DNA from: Spirosoma linguale DSM 74
GTDB taxonomy: Bacteria; Bacteroidota; Bacteroidia; Cytophagales; Spirosomataceae
DNA: 64,000 bases
Direction of reading: 5' to 3'
Assembly (NCBI GenBank): GCA_000024525.1
Contig: CP001769.1
Location: 2,342,001-2,406,000, forward strand
The stretch's first letter is position 1, and the number at the start of each line of letters is the position of its first letter. The notes under the pieces were generated by a model. The model ran no database searches, was not told the DNA's origin, and saw nothing but the letters and a program-made list of their open reading frames with translations. A program made the translations under genes and the position numbers. Shown piece by piece: positions 42,872-51,576 of this stretch.

Positions 42872-45623
42872 GATCACGATCTTTTGCTTTTTTAGTGGAT
42901 GGAACTGGCGCTTTAAATGGTTTGGTACTTTCTTTCGGTCGGCTAGCGCGGTCGGTTGTGCGACTTAAGTCATCCCGAATACGCTGCTGGGCCATATCAA
43001 CCGTCTGGTTTTTTCGCTTCACCAGCTCGGAAGCAGATGGCCGGTCGCCAAGTCGTGCGGCATGGTCAAGCAATTGCTCTTTGTCATCGGTATAAATACG
43101 TGCCCGGTCACGACCCCTAGACACTGACACGTAAAATTGTTTGGCATCCGTTGCCGGAAAGGTGCTGGCTGGTTGAGTGATGAACACCTCATCGACTGTT
43201 TTCCCCTGTGCAGCATGCGATGTAATGCAATAGGCATGGGTCAGATGACCGTACTGGCTGTCCAATTTGTAATCCGCCTTGCTCGTACGATTGCGCACGT
43301 GCAGTTCGCCGTTTTTACTGATGGACAAAACATCCAGTAGCTGACCATTATTGAGCCTGTTCTTTTCCTGATCAAATCCGTTGCGAGTGATGCGGATCGT
43401 GTCGCCTTTCGCAAGATTTATATCGCTTCGGTTGTACACATCAAAATCACGGCTTTTCAAGGTAGGCAGCGGCAGGATTTGTTTTTCCTCATTCTGGATA
43501 AAGACACCTTTGTCTGAACTATTCTCGATTATCCATCGGCTCCCGCGTTTAATGCCGGGCAAATTCTGATTGAACTGAATGAGCTGACCTGTCTTCAAAT
43601 TACGCCAGTCTGCTTTTTCGGCTTCCGTCAGATTTAAACTGGTCAGGCGGGGGAGGAGATAGTCTTTTTTACCAAGCATACCTGTTGCTTTCATTTTCTC
43701 CCGAATGACTTCGGTGACAGCATCACTATTTTGGTGAGTAGGGGACACAACCAGGGCGGATTTGCCTTTTTTGATTGTTGCCATGTAATCTTTAACCAAA
43801 GTGTCATGTGGCTTAAGCGGGTCGCTGGTTTGTATCGCATTGATGCTGTCAAGCTTTTCAAACCCCTGTTTGATTGCGCCATTGGCCAGATACTCTACAG
43901 CCGTGCGGTAATCGGCATTCCGTTGCCGATAAATTTTGCTGACCTCAGCCGTTTGAATGCCGCCAACGGTGTTGAGTATACGTAGCGCGTCTCCGCGCAC
44001 GACCGAGGCATGCTGCTTCGTATCACCGCCCAAAATCAGTCGGGCATTTTTCTCCTGCGCCAGTGCCAGCAGTGCGGTCATATCCTGAGTACCGAGCAGC
44101 CCCGCTTCATCGACCCACAGGATTTGATTGTCTAGCTGATCTTGCATGGATTTGTCGCTCAGTAGTTTGGCGACCGTTTCCGCTTCGGCAAACCCTTCGT
44201 CCCGTAGGACGCCCCGTGAGGCTTCTGAGGTTGGTGCCACGACCGTCACGGTCTTGCCTGCCTGTTTCATATGGTCAAGTGCTTCACGCATCAGGGTGGT
44301 CTTGCCAGACCCGGCAGCACCCCTGATGATCGACACCCGATGGGTGGTGGTCAAAACGTGTTTTACCGCATCCGCCTGTTGACCATCCAAAGTCAAGTCC
44401 GGGGCTTTTTGATAGAGCGGTTTAAGTTTGCCCTGACCGGCGCGGGCCAGGCTGACCATGCGAGCCTCTTCCGCTAGCACTTGTTTTGTTGTGCAGAGAA
44501 CCCGGTCATGCTCTTTGACATGAATGAGCCGTTCGTCGTTTGTGAACTTATCCGTGATTGCATCCAGTGTCAGTGATGATGTTCCGACACTATGCCGGTA
44601 GGCGGAGGCCAGTAACCGGCGATCCTGCACCACTGACGCCCGTTCAAAGCCGTGGTCGAGAGCATGGTCAACACAACGGTCAAGCGTGAGATCAGACGGA
44701 TTACGGACGGGCGCAAAGCGAACAATCCGTTTACCATCCCCCTCATCGTCGGGGCCGAATTCCTGAATTTGTTTGCGCCATTCGGCTTTCAGTTCGGCCA
44801 TCGTATGTCCGACCTGTTTCTTAGACCGGGTACGCGCACCCAATGCGCCGAGTTCATCGATGTCCGTAATGCCTTTTTCTTTGGCAATCCGGCCAATCTC
44901 ATTGGTGCGTTTGCTAAACAAATCGACCACCCTTTGTGGGACGCCGTCTACGGAGAAAGCCTTATCCGTCCGCCGGATTTGATAGCCCTGTTCGATCAGG
45001 TTATCGGATAATCGTTTGTGAAAACGGGCCTGATAATAGGGCATATCCCGGTTAATGTCCCGGAACTGAACCGCCTTGATCTGCTGCTCTTCCGCGTCCC
45101 ATGTCGCGTTAAAAACAAAGCAGTGCGCGTGAAGGTGGGGGTCAGGTAAATGCCCCGCGACCGGTCTTGCCGTTTGATGAATAAAGGTGGAGTAAAGCAG
45201 TTCACCCGTATCCCGTTCCGCAACGGATTTATCCTTACGTACACGCGTTTTGGCGTCGCGTTCAATGTCCTGCATGGTTTCACTCACCGACTTCTGAAAC
45301 GCTTCCAGAATATGCAGATCGTTCGAGAGCGCATGCAGGATCGAAAGTTCTTTCGGACAATGGAAGTTAATATCATAACCGACCGTTCGGTGCTCATTGG
45401 TGCGGGGCGTCATAGATTTCCCGGTCGCGGGATTGACGTTATCGCATAAATCAAAGAAAACGTCTTTGTTCACCGGGCCCGTCAGTCCAAGCCGTTCGGC
45501 CAGTTTTCCGTGCATGACCCCCTGTAATTCCTGATCGTTTAAATAATAGTCAGCCTTCGCCAACGCTTGCGAAAAATAGCTTTTGGCCCCACTGGCCGAA
45601 TGGCTCTGGATCATCCGTATCAT
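42855..45623 (-). CDS. MobF-family relaxase-helicase (TrwC/TraI-like)
   Basis: A 922-residue two-domain protein that nicks oriT, binds the 5' end and unwinds the transferred strand. The relaxase domain (about 1-300) has candidate catalytic Tyr16, Tyr26 and Tyr27, and the HUH motif H163-H165-H167 in DPHLHAH. The SF1 helicase domain has Walker A GAAGSGKT (435-442), Walker B VDEA (504-507) and late motifs (TSHAAQGKT, then YVSVSRGR). The start may be the Met at residue 4 (45614). The coupling ATPase gene lies upstream on the same strand. MobF relaxases are mainly known from Proteobacteria and Actinobacteria and are less usual in Bacteroidota. Confidence 0.92.
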   Translation of the reverse strand: MIRMIQSHSASGAKSYFSQALAKADYYLNDQELQGVMHGKLAERLGLTGPVNKDVFFDLCDNVNPATGKSMTPRTNEHRTVGYDINFHCPKELSILHALSNDLHILEAFQKSVSETMQDIERDAKTRVRKDKSVAERDTGELLYSTFIHQTARPVAGHLPDPHLHAHCFVFNATWDAEEQQIKAVQFRDINRDMPYYQARFHKRLSDNLIEQGYQIRRTDKAFSVDGVPQRVVDLFSKRTNEIGRIAKEKGITDIDELGALGARTRSKKQVGHTMAELKAEWRKQIQEFGPDDEGDGKRIVRFAPVRNPSDLTLDRCVDHALDHGFERASVVQDRRLLASAYRHSVGTSSLTLDAITDKFTNDERLIHVKEHDRVLCTTKQVLAEEARMVSLARAGQGKLKPLYQKAPDLTLDGQQADAVKHVLTTTHRVSIIRGAAGSGKTTLMREALDHMKQAGKTVTVVAPTSEASRGVLRDEGFAEAETVAKLLSDKSMQDQLDNQILWVDEAGLLGTQDMTALLALAQEKNARLILGGDTKQHASVVRGDALRILNTVGGIQTAEVSKIYRQRNADYRTAVEYLANGAIKQGFEKLDSINAIQTSDPLKPHDTLVKDYMATIKKGKSALVVSPTHQNSDAVTEVIREKMKATGMLGKKDYLLPRLTSLNLTEAEKADWRNLKTGQLIQFNQNLPGIKRGSRWIIENSSDKGVFIQNEEKQILPLPTLKSRDFDVYNRSDINLAKGDTIRITRNGFDQEKNRLNNGQLLDVLSISKNGELHVRNRTSKADYKLDSQYGHLTHAYCITSHAAQGKTVDEVFITQPASTFPATDAKQFYVSVSRGRDRARIYTDDKEQLLDHAARLGDRPSASELVKRKNQTVDMAQQRIRDDLSRTTDRASRPKESTKPFKAPVPSTKKAKDRDHEPEL

Positions 45624-45814
45624 AGCCGTCAGAATACAGGAGGTTGCTTGAAACCCGCGTCACTTTCTGTGTTTGATACAATGAATGCATCACCAATAAT
45701 TGTCCCCGCGTCCGACTGAGCTGTGCTGGCCAATTTGGGAAAGCAGTGCCACAATAAAACGAATGAAAAAAATATCATTTGTATCAGACGTCTTCTCGTA
45801 GCACTGCTACGACC

Positions 45815-46582
45815 TCAAAAAGCCTCGACCGTTTCTTCGTCCTCCATGAACAGCTCGGCCACTTTTCGTCGGGCATCCGGGTCAGCTGGACGGCGACCGA
45901 TGAAGGCAAATCCGCGCGTCTCATCCGACCCGCGACCTTCAATAAAGGCTTTGGCCAGTTCCTCATTGGCAATGAGTTTGTCGATGTGATCCATGACAAA
46001 ATTATCGCCCTCATGGTAGGCTGCCACATAACTCAGCGAGTAAAAAATGCTGCTGATGAAAAGAATAAAACCAATGGGCTGACCGGCCATCCACAGCACG
46101 AAACCAACGCTACCAAAGAGACCTGGTTCAACTACTGTTTCAATGGTGCGAACACTCATTAGTTTCCCGTTAAAGTCGAGCGTCCTGATCTGGGGATGGA
46201 TTAGACCGGCTGAGAGACTAAACCGGGCAAAGTCAAAAACGCTGGGTAGGCGTTTGATTTCATTCCGACGCTGAATGGCCATATACAGGAAGCCTCCCAG
46301 ATAGGCATACCAGGTCAGGAACATTCCCCAAAAATTGATAAGACTCGAACCACTTAAAAAGCCTCTGTATGTACTGCTGAAAATCAGAGGAAAGAACCCT
46401 AAAACCAGGACGACGATAATAGCCCCTGAAAACGAAAAATAGCGTTCACCCTGATTACGGCGAATAAAAACTTCCAGCAACATTCGGGGATACGAACTCA
46501 GACCAAGAAAGAGGCTCAGTAGCGCTTCTTTGATGACGTTTCGACGTCGGTACACGGTTCGGTAATACAGATTCTTTTTCAT
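45815..46582 (-). CDS. Membrane protein of the mobilization operon
   Basis: A 255-residue protein with three to four membrane helices (about 50-72: FSGAIIVVLVLGFFPLIF; 82-105; 155-185 with IGFILFISSIFYSLSYVAA). A cytoplasmic C-terminus ends in an acidic stretch (VAELFMEDEETVEAF). No family was recognised. It lies between the coupling ATPase (18-base gap upstream) and the relaxase (191-base gap downstream). It may anchor the coupling protein at the membrane, because that protein lacks N-terminal helices; this is inference. Confidence 0.7.
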   Translation of the reverse strand: MKKNLYYRTVYRRRNVIKEALLSLFLGLSSYPRMLLEVFIRRNQGERYFSFSGAIIVVLVLGFFPLIFSSTYRGFLSGSSLINFWGMFLTWYAYLGGFLYMAIQRRNEIKRLPSVFDFARFSLSAGLIHPQIRTLDFNGKLMSVRTIETVVEPGLFGSVGFVLWMAGQPIGFILFISSIFYSLSYVAAYHEGDNFVMDHIDKLIANEELAKAFIEGRGSDETRGFAFIGRRPADPDARRKVAELFMEDEETVEAF

Positions 46583-46600
46583 GGTTGTAATGGTTTGACA

Positions 46601-48115
46601 TTAAAGTTGGGGTTGATAATTCTGATTAAAATGCATTTTGATATGGTTCTGCCCATTGAAGATGCTATCGCCCTGTCGGTGCATATAGCCGCTCACGCGA
46701 AAGTTATTTAGGACCCCGCCGGTCTTCAGCGTCCCAAATTCTTCGGGTCTGACAACGCGTTCGAGCTTAAGGGAACGCCCCCGTGTCGTGGAAAAATTTT
46801 CGGATACGGTCGTGCTTTCCGTTTGGTCTTCAAAAAAAGCATCGCCGATTAATTCAGACGCGTACTTATTGGTTTCGATGTCAGCGTTCGCATGGAATAT
46901 CTTGGTACCCAGCGTTCCGAGGAACGACTTGACCCGATATTCGGATTTGTGCCCACCCATACAGGCGTAGTAATTGGGTAGGTTCTGACTAATATAAACG
47001 GTCGCTACGCGGCTGCTTCGCGCGGTTGCCTGGAAATCGGCATCACGCTCATGGATAAAATTTTGGGCCTCATCCGCCCACAAAAAAACAGGGCGGCCAT
47101 TTTGTTTGACATCGCGTTTTTCCATCGCCCGCTGCCAGACATATTTAAAGAGGATTTGCACATCGCGCCCCACTTTCTGATAAATTTTAACCGGCAGGTT
47201 CAATAAAATGATCTTGCCAGTGAGACTATCTTCGGGCGTAAAGGTTGAGCGATGGCGGCAGAACAGGGAATAGACCGGATCGCGGAGCAGTTTGAACAGA
47301 AAACCGCTAAAGGTGAAGTCGATAATGCCCCGTGTTTTGTCAGACAGCGGAATGAATGTATCGACAAAAAACAGGTCAAGATGCTTAAGCAGTCGGGCGT
47401 CGGGCAGAGCTTCAACCACTTCCGCTTCAAAAACGCTATCATCCTTTAGTCGTTCCTGATCCTCAGGGGACAGAGACGAAAACCAGTCTTCAATTTGTGA
47501 ATTAACAAAATTTCGGGCCGTCTCAAAGGCCATATGAAAGGGTTTGAGTTTTTCACCGGGCTCGACTTGTAACCCTTCGCTGTTTTTTGGGATAGTTTGT
47601 ACAATCTCAAACATTCGCGTCACCGTAACGGTGCCATAGGCAAGCTTACATAAATCAATGACGTGAAAAATCAGCATGTCCAAAGCGCTTTCCCAGAAGG
47701 GGTCGTCTGACTTGCCGCCAGACTGCTCTTGCCCAGCCCGAATAACCGTTTTCAACAGATCGACAACATTATCAGTGAGTGTGTCATCGCCGGACACCTG
47801 AGATGCTTCGTAGTCGACAAAATTGAAATAATGAGTGCCCCCTGGTTCCAGAACCAAGAGATCATTGATGCGACCGCTCAGGTGGCAAAACTCCTCCCAC
47901 ATCGCTTTCTCATCCGGCTTGACGGTCAGCACCAGACCACCAAACCCCGCACTTAAATATTTAAGCGCCAACATCCGCCCCGAGCCGGAGGTCTTTCCAC
48001 TCCCTATCCCGCCGAAAATCGCGCAGGATTCAATGGCATGTCTCACGGTAAAGCAGCCACGTCCTGCGCTGGACACCAGTTCGATCAGTGGCATATCTAA
48101 ATTGTAATTGTCCAT
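46601..48115 (-). CDS. Type IV coupling ATPase (VirD4/TraD-like, membrane-anchor-less)
   Basis: A 504-residue ATPase that couples the relaxosome to a secretion channel. Walker A GGIGSGKTSGSG (about 35-46) lies very near the N-terminus and Walker B FLWADEAQNF (about 330-340) follows. SQNLPN and the C-terminal RecA-fold segment are typical. The usual two N-terminal membrane helices are missing; the neighbouring membrane protein (45815-46582) may supply that function. No mating-pair formation genes are nearby, so a helper element would be required. Confidence 0.9.
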   Translation of the reverse strand: MDNYNLDMPLIELVSSAGRGCFTVRHAIESCAIFGGIGSGKTSGSGRMLALKYLSAGFGGLVLTVKPDEKAMWEEFCHLSGRINDLLVLEPGGTHYFNFVDYEASQVSGDDTLTDNVVDLLKTVIRAGQEQSGGKSDDPFWESALDMLIFHVIDLCKLAYGTVTVTRMFEIVQTIPKNSEGLQVEPGEKLKPFHMAFETARNFVNSQIEDWFSSLSPEDQERLKDDSVFEAEVVEALPDARLLKHLDLFFVDTFIPLSDKTRGIIDFTFSGFLFKLLRDPVYSLFCRHRSTFTPEDSLTGKIILLNLPVKIYQKVGRDVQILFKYVWQRAMEKRDVKQNGRPVFLWADEAQNFIHERDADFQATARSSRVATVYISQNLPNYYACMGGHKSEYRVKSFLGTLGTKIFHANADIETNKYASELIGDAFFEDQTESTTVSENFSTTRGRSLKLERVVRPEEFGTLKTGGVLNNFRVSGYMHRQGDSIFNGQNHIKMHFNQNYQPQL

Positions 48116-48229
48116 GGTCTATCTGTTGATGTGTTGATCTTCACGCGTATCGTTTAGTATTAGGTACATGGACAGGTGGCCAGCCTGTCCGTGTGACCTA
48201 TACAATGAGTCTAGCCTTAACCTGTTGGC

Positions 48230-48418
48230 TTAGTACTCATTGCCGTTGCGATGCTTTTCCCACCGGGAATCCTCTGACGACTGTGAATGGTCTCCATCAG
48301 TCCACCGCTTCTCCATGCGCCCATCCTTGATCCGATAGTAATAATCGTCGTTGGTGTCTTTTTTGAAATCTGAGTCTCGAAGCCCTTTGTCGAGATCATC
48401 ACTCGTTGGCTCTGCCAT
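48230..48418 (-). CDS. Small acidic hypothetical protein
   Basis: A 62-residue, highly charged protein (DDLDKGLRDSDFKKDTNDDY, then YYRIKDGRMEKRWTDGDHSQ). The composition is protein-like and Tyr/Asp-rich, in contrast to the overlapping frame. No family was recognised. It lies 114 bases ahead of the coupling ATPase on the same strand and could be the first gene of that operon. Confidence 0.45.
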   Translation of the reverse strand: MAEPTSDDLDKGLRDSDFKKDTNDDYYYRIKDGRMEKRWTDGDHSQSSEDSRWEKHRNGNEY

Positions 48419-48586
48419 CGTTTGGTTTGTTTGGATTTGTTTTTAATTTAGTTCGAGCGTGCTGCATACTCCGGTGTCGATCCGGCTCCGTGCGACCAAA
48501 ATCTTGAACAAATATTGTGGCTCAGCACGTTAGGTGGGTTTCTCAACAAATTGCCTATCTTTTTACGCACAAAAAGCCTTGCATAT

Positions 48587-49702
48587 ATGCGACCAAAATC
48601 TACGCTTCATCCAAGCCTATACACATTACTTTACACCACACTTAAAGAGCGATTTATCAAAGAAGAATGGCCTATAGAAGGGGGGTTACCTGGCGAAGAA
48701 TTTGCAGTTTGGCAAAAGGAGGATAAGAGGGGCGTTCATGTCGTTACAAACCTGTTTGGAGTCAATTTTCGCTACTTTTACGAGCGCAAAGGGGTGGCCG
48801 AAGACGGTCAGCCTATCGTGATTTATAATGACCTACTGATCCCTGTATTCCGCTATTTAGGGTGTATTGGCGAAGAAATCGCAGCATTAATGCTAGACTT
48901 TTATAAAAATTTCAAGGTGCCTGCTGAGGTAATTTCAGCGCAAGCACAACAACCGCCCGTGAAGCGACGGACGAAAAAAAATGTAAAAAAGGGCGAAAAA
49001 AACTACGCAATAAATAACACAGGCCAATACATTGCGGCTGAAACACTTCAACAAAAAACCGTTCATAATTACAACTACTACGGCACGGTACCAGACACTC
49101 TCAACGATATTTCCGCCGTAGTATATGAATTCTATGAGCATATCGGCAAAGGAAACCATGCTGGCTATGAGGCCGCCTGGCTTTTACTCTCTGACAGTTT
49201 TAAAGACCGTATCTGGAATAAAATGGCCAAGGAGTCAGGCACGGGTAAAACGGGCCTTGACCTGTTTAAAGATGGCTATTATTTCCACCGCTCGTTAAAA
49301 GAAACGCATGTCTTTAATCTAAAGGTCTATCCAACTCTGGCTCAGTGCATGGTTTATTTCGAGAATGAACTGGAATTGCCCCATATTGAAGAGTTAGCTG
49401 ACATTAGCAAAATCTCGATCAAAAATGTACGCATGTTGATTAAAAAAATAGAAGCTCTGGCTGGAGTTGTAGAGCAATTTGGCGGGAAGGGGTTTAGCAA
49501 TAAAGCTTTATTTCGGCTGTTTTATCCGACCGCCAGCGAAACGATTTGGTTTGAACATGGTATGGATCATATTGCTCTAAAGTCTGCGTATCCTATTACG
49601 ACCAGCACGAGTGTCAGTTGTTTATTAAAATGCAGATTGGTCAAGGAAGGAGATGCCTGGCTCATTGATGGACTTTTACCGTTTCATTGTCGGCAAGTTT
49701 AA
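48587..49702 (+). CDS. Hypothetical protein with NTF2-like C-terminal half
   Basis: A 371-residue protein, start at 48587 (MRPKSTLHPSLYTLLYTTLK); an upstream in-frame ATG lies in the AT-rich leader and is less likely. Residues about 1-110 are unrecognised, 115-175 a basic linker (PPVKRRTKKNVKKGEKN), and about 180-280 follow the pattern of an NTF2/SnoaL-like domain (VYEFYEHIGKGNHAGYEAAW, then LFKDGYYFHRSLKET). A helical segment (about 290-325) and a second strand-rich part follow. It might bind DNA through the linker and act in replication or regulation, but nothing proves this. Divergent from the mobilization operon. Confidence 0.58.
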   Translation: MRPKSTLHPSLYTLLYTTLKERFIKEEWPIEGGLPGEEFAVWQKEDKRGVHVVTNLFGVNFRYFYERKGVAEDGQPIVIYNDLLIPVFRYLGCIGEEIAALMLDFYKNFKVPAEVISAQAQQPPVKRRTKKNVKKGEKNYAINNTGQYIAAETLQQKTVHNYNYYGTVPDTLNDISAVVYEFYEHIGKGNHAGYEAAWLLLSDSFKDRIWNKMAKESGTGKTGLDLFKDGYYFHRSLKETHVFNLKVYPTLAQCMVYFENELELPHIEELADISKISIKNVRMLIKKIEALAGVVEQFGGKGFSNKALFRLFYPTASETIWFEHGMDHIALKSAYPITTSTSVSCLLKCRLVKEGDAWLIDGLLPFHCRQV

Positions 49703-49840
49703 ACAAAGACCCGTAGTAGTCCTTGAGATCGTTGATGAGCGCTACGTCACTGACAATTAATCCGTTTAAATTCCTGCACTTATTAATTTGTTCCTATTTT
49801 GTTCTTGCTTTTTAGGAAAAGGATCATAATCCCAATAAGC

Positions 49841-50086
49841 ATGATTCGCATAATTACCCACCAGCATGAACCGCTCCCGTTATTGATCTGCAAGGTCTCC
49901 GCAGGGTTCCCGTCGCCTGCTGATGATCATCTTGAGGGCGATTTGGATTTGTATGATTTCCTTGTCAAGAAACCAGCAACCACCTTTTTGGTTAGAGCGA
50001 AAGGTCAATCCATGCAGGGGATTGGAATTTATGACGGTGATGTATTGGTTGTTGATCGTTCAGAGAAGCCCCTTACGGTATTATAA
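49841..50086 (+). pseudogene. umuD: umuD remnant, truncated before the catalytic Lys
   Basis: This encodes 81 residues of a UmuD/LexA-like S24 peptidase. The Ala-Gly self-cleavage site is in VSAGFPSPADDH and the nucleophile Ser in AKGQSMQGIGIYDGD. The frame then stops after RSEKPLTVL, so the catalytic Lys region is lost. Downstream bases in another frame (DHVVVLAS, near 50096) look like the decayed continuation. UmuD normally joins UmuC as translesion polymerase V in the SOS response; this copy should be inactive as a protease. Confidence 0.75.
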
Positions 50087-50160
50087 AGCCGGGATCATGT
50101 TGTCGTTCTTGCGTCCTGAAGATTCAGTTCAAGAGGATTTTCACACGTGCGGACACGGCT

Positions 50161-50250
50161 AAATCGCTTATGTCAGCATTGGATGAAATGAACCAGCGGT
50201 ATGGCCGAAATTCGCTGATGCTCAGTAGCGCAAGATTTAAAAGAGAATGA
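50161..50250 (+). pseudogene. umuC: umuC C-terminal remnant
   Basis: A short open stretch reads LMSALDEMNQRYGRNSLMLS, which matches the C-terminal segment of UmuC polymerases. The rest of UmuC (about 380 residues) is missing between umuD and here. The spacer to 50452 shows no gene; it may contain further eroded umuC. The pair suggests an old umuDC operon deleted internally. Confidence 0.65.
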
Positions 50251-50452
50251 AGTACCAGAGCGGGCAATTGTTCACCACATTGTAAGACCGCGTCGGACGA
50301 TCTTATGCCGATCAGGGGTAAGCATAGTACTGTGCGGATACGGTGTCTGCCCACTGGGTGGCGTTCACATGTCTTCGTGCTACTTTTCGCTTGACATAAC
50401 ATTAAAAAACTACTACTCTATGTGATCTCCATTTTAACGCTAGGGTGACGTA

Positions 50453-51106
50453 GTGTCCATTTCGTCGGTATTGCAAAAAGAATCTTATATCGAAGCTTCG
50501 AAAGCCGCCAATTTAAGATTAGAATTTGTTGAGAATCTTATATCTGAGACCCTAGATCAAGCAAAACCGGTCGATTTCCCTAAACTGTTACATACGCTGG
50601 GAGTACCAGGTTCGGGTAAATCTACTTTTGTTAATGGCTTAAACTCAGTTAACTCGGTGGTTGTATCGTTTGATCGAGTCATGGAGGCACTTCCTCAATA
50701 TCAACATGATCTAATTACAAGTGGTAAAGAAGTAGCCTTTAACAATTGGGAGGGCCCCGCCAGAGCAATCGGATATGAGATTTTAGAACGCGCTGTCGAT
50801 TCTAAACGTAACGTCATTGTCGATCACAGTGGAGCGCGTAAAGATCATTTGGAATTTTTAAAGCAAGCAAAACAAGAGAATTATCAAATAGAGGTAGTAT
50901 TGTGCGAAACACCAAGCAACGAGGCTCAAAAACGAGTATTGAAGAGAGAAGTTGAAGGTGGTCGACATGTTCCGTCGGATTACATCCCACAGCGGCAAAC
51001 TGTTCTTAACACACTAATTTCAGGCTATAGAGAAGTTGCAGACATTTTCACTATCGTTAAACCAAACCAAGAACCGAAAAGTATTTTTCAGCATCGTCCT
51101 AGTTAA
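50453..51106 (+). CDS. Zeta-toxin-like P-loop kinase
   Basis: A 217-residue protein with Walker A GVPGSGKST (about 47-55) and a zeta-like order of elements: SFDRVMEALPQYQHD, then WEGPARAIGYEIL, then NVIVDHSGARKDHLEF. Zeta toxins phosphorylate UDP-N-acetylglucosamine and block wall synthesis; related kinases have other substrates. No epsilon antitoxin gene is adjacent, so it may be a non-toxic relative or a solitary remnant. A GTG start is used (50453). It is the last gene before the right end of the island. Confidence 0.72.
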   Translation: MSISSVLQKESYIEASKAANLRLEFVENLISETLDQAKPVDFPKLLHTLGVPGSGKSTFVNGLNSVNSVVVSFDRVMEALPQYQHDLITSGKEVAFNNWEGPARAIGYEILERAVDSKRNVIVDHSGARKDHLEFLKQAKQENYQIEVVLCETPSNEAQKRVLKREVEGGRHVPSDYIPQRQTVLNTLISGYREVADIFTIVKPNQEPKSIFQHRPS

Positions 51107-51317
51107 GTTCGATGGGGAGTTTTTTGTTTCCGTTATGGCCGAACGCCTTTAACGATAAACTATTTTTAGCTGGAATGGCTCTATTCATCAGTAGCTGTAG
51201 TCCGGCATACTGTCTAATATTCTTTAGATGAAATTGTTAGTTTAGGATAACAATCACTAAATCAAATAGTTACGCCTTATACCTGAAATGACAATCAGTT
51301 AAACTAACTACAAGAAC

Positions 51318-51335
51318 GTTGTACCTATGTTGTAC
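51318..51335 (+). promoter_or_regulatory. Right integrase arm sites (GTTGTAC x2)
   Basis: GTTGTACCTATGTTGTAC is identical to 21638-21655 at the left end. It lies 53 bases inside attR. It supports the assignment of both ends to one integrase. Confidence 0.7.
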
Positions 51336-51376
51336 CAAACAAAAAGGCCATCACGATTTTTATGTCGTAATGGCCT
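51336..51376 (-). terminator. Island-supplied terminator of tRNA-Met
   Basis: On the minus strand, directly downstream of the tRNA, arms of 12 bases (51345-51356 and 51365-51376, one mismatch) are followed by TTTTTGTTTG. The hairpin lies inside the island, so the element brought a new terminator for the tRNA it interrupted. Confidence 0.8.
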
Positions 51377-51385
51377 GATTATCAG

Positions 51386-51462
51386 TGGTAGCGGGGAGCA
51401 GGATCGAACTGCCGACCTTAGGGTTATGAATCCTACGCTCTAACCATCTGAGCTACCCCGCC
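51386..51462 (-). tRNA. tRNA-Met(CAU), integration target
   Basis: A 77-base tRNA including encoded CCA (51386-51388). The acceptor GGCGGGG pairs with CCCCGCT (one G-U). The anticodon loop is TTCATAA and the T-loop TTCGATC. It is elongator Met by general resemblance; tRNA-Ile2 with modified C is not excluded, and an initiator is unlikely because the anticodon stem lacks three G-C pairs. Its 3' 48 bases are duplicated at 21490-21537. The working gene is therefore a hybrid of host 5' half and island-supplied 3' half. Confidence 0.95.
51388..51435 (-). repeat. attR: 48-bp repeat inside tRNA-Met
   Basis: Identical to 21490-21537. The crossover probably lies in the anticodon region, where identity ends. 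Confidence 0.92.
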
Positions 51463-51473
51463 GTTTCGTTTCA

Positions 51474-51481
51474 CAAAAGTA
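51474..51481 (-). promoter_or_regulatory. -7 element of the tRNA-Met promoter
   Basis: The minus strand reads TACTTTTG (TAnnTTTG), ending 12 bases before the tRNA 5' end, as expected for a Bacteroidota promoter. It belongs to the host side of the integration site. Confidence 0.6.
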
Positions 51482-51512
51482 AGGAAAATTCCTCTCAGCG
51501 CAAATAAAGCCG

Positions 51513-51544
51513 TTGACTTTCGCAAAAAAAATCGTTTACCTTTG
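51513..51544 (+). promoter_or_regulatory. Promoter of SRPBCC gene
   Basis: A TTG at 51513 (-33 type) and TACCTTTG at 51537-51544 (-7 type) are separated by 21 bases, 32 bases before the coding start. Confidence 0.65.
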
Positions 51545-51576
51545 CCAAGTACCCCTTATTCTAAGGCACATACACT

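Noticed and set aside
45784..46029. Small gene between the relaxase and the membrane protein
   Set aside because: It is an alternative frame inside the 3' end of the membrane-protein gene without its own signals.
36763..48115. A complete self-transmissible conjugative element
   Set aside because: Relaxase and coupling ATPase are present but no mating-channel genes occur in the island, so only mobilization is supported.
48217..48402. Alternative frame for the small protein at 48230-48418
   Set aside because: Its composition (Met/Ile/Thr/Gly rich with scattered Arg) is less protein-like than the acidic frame chosen.
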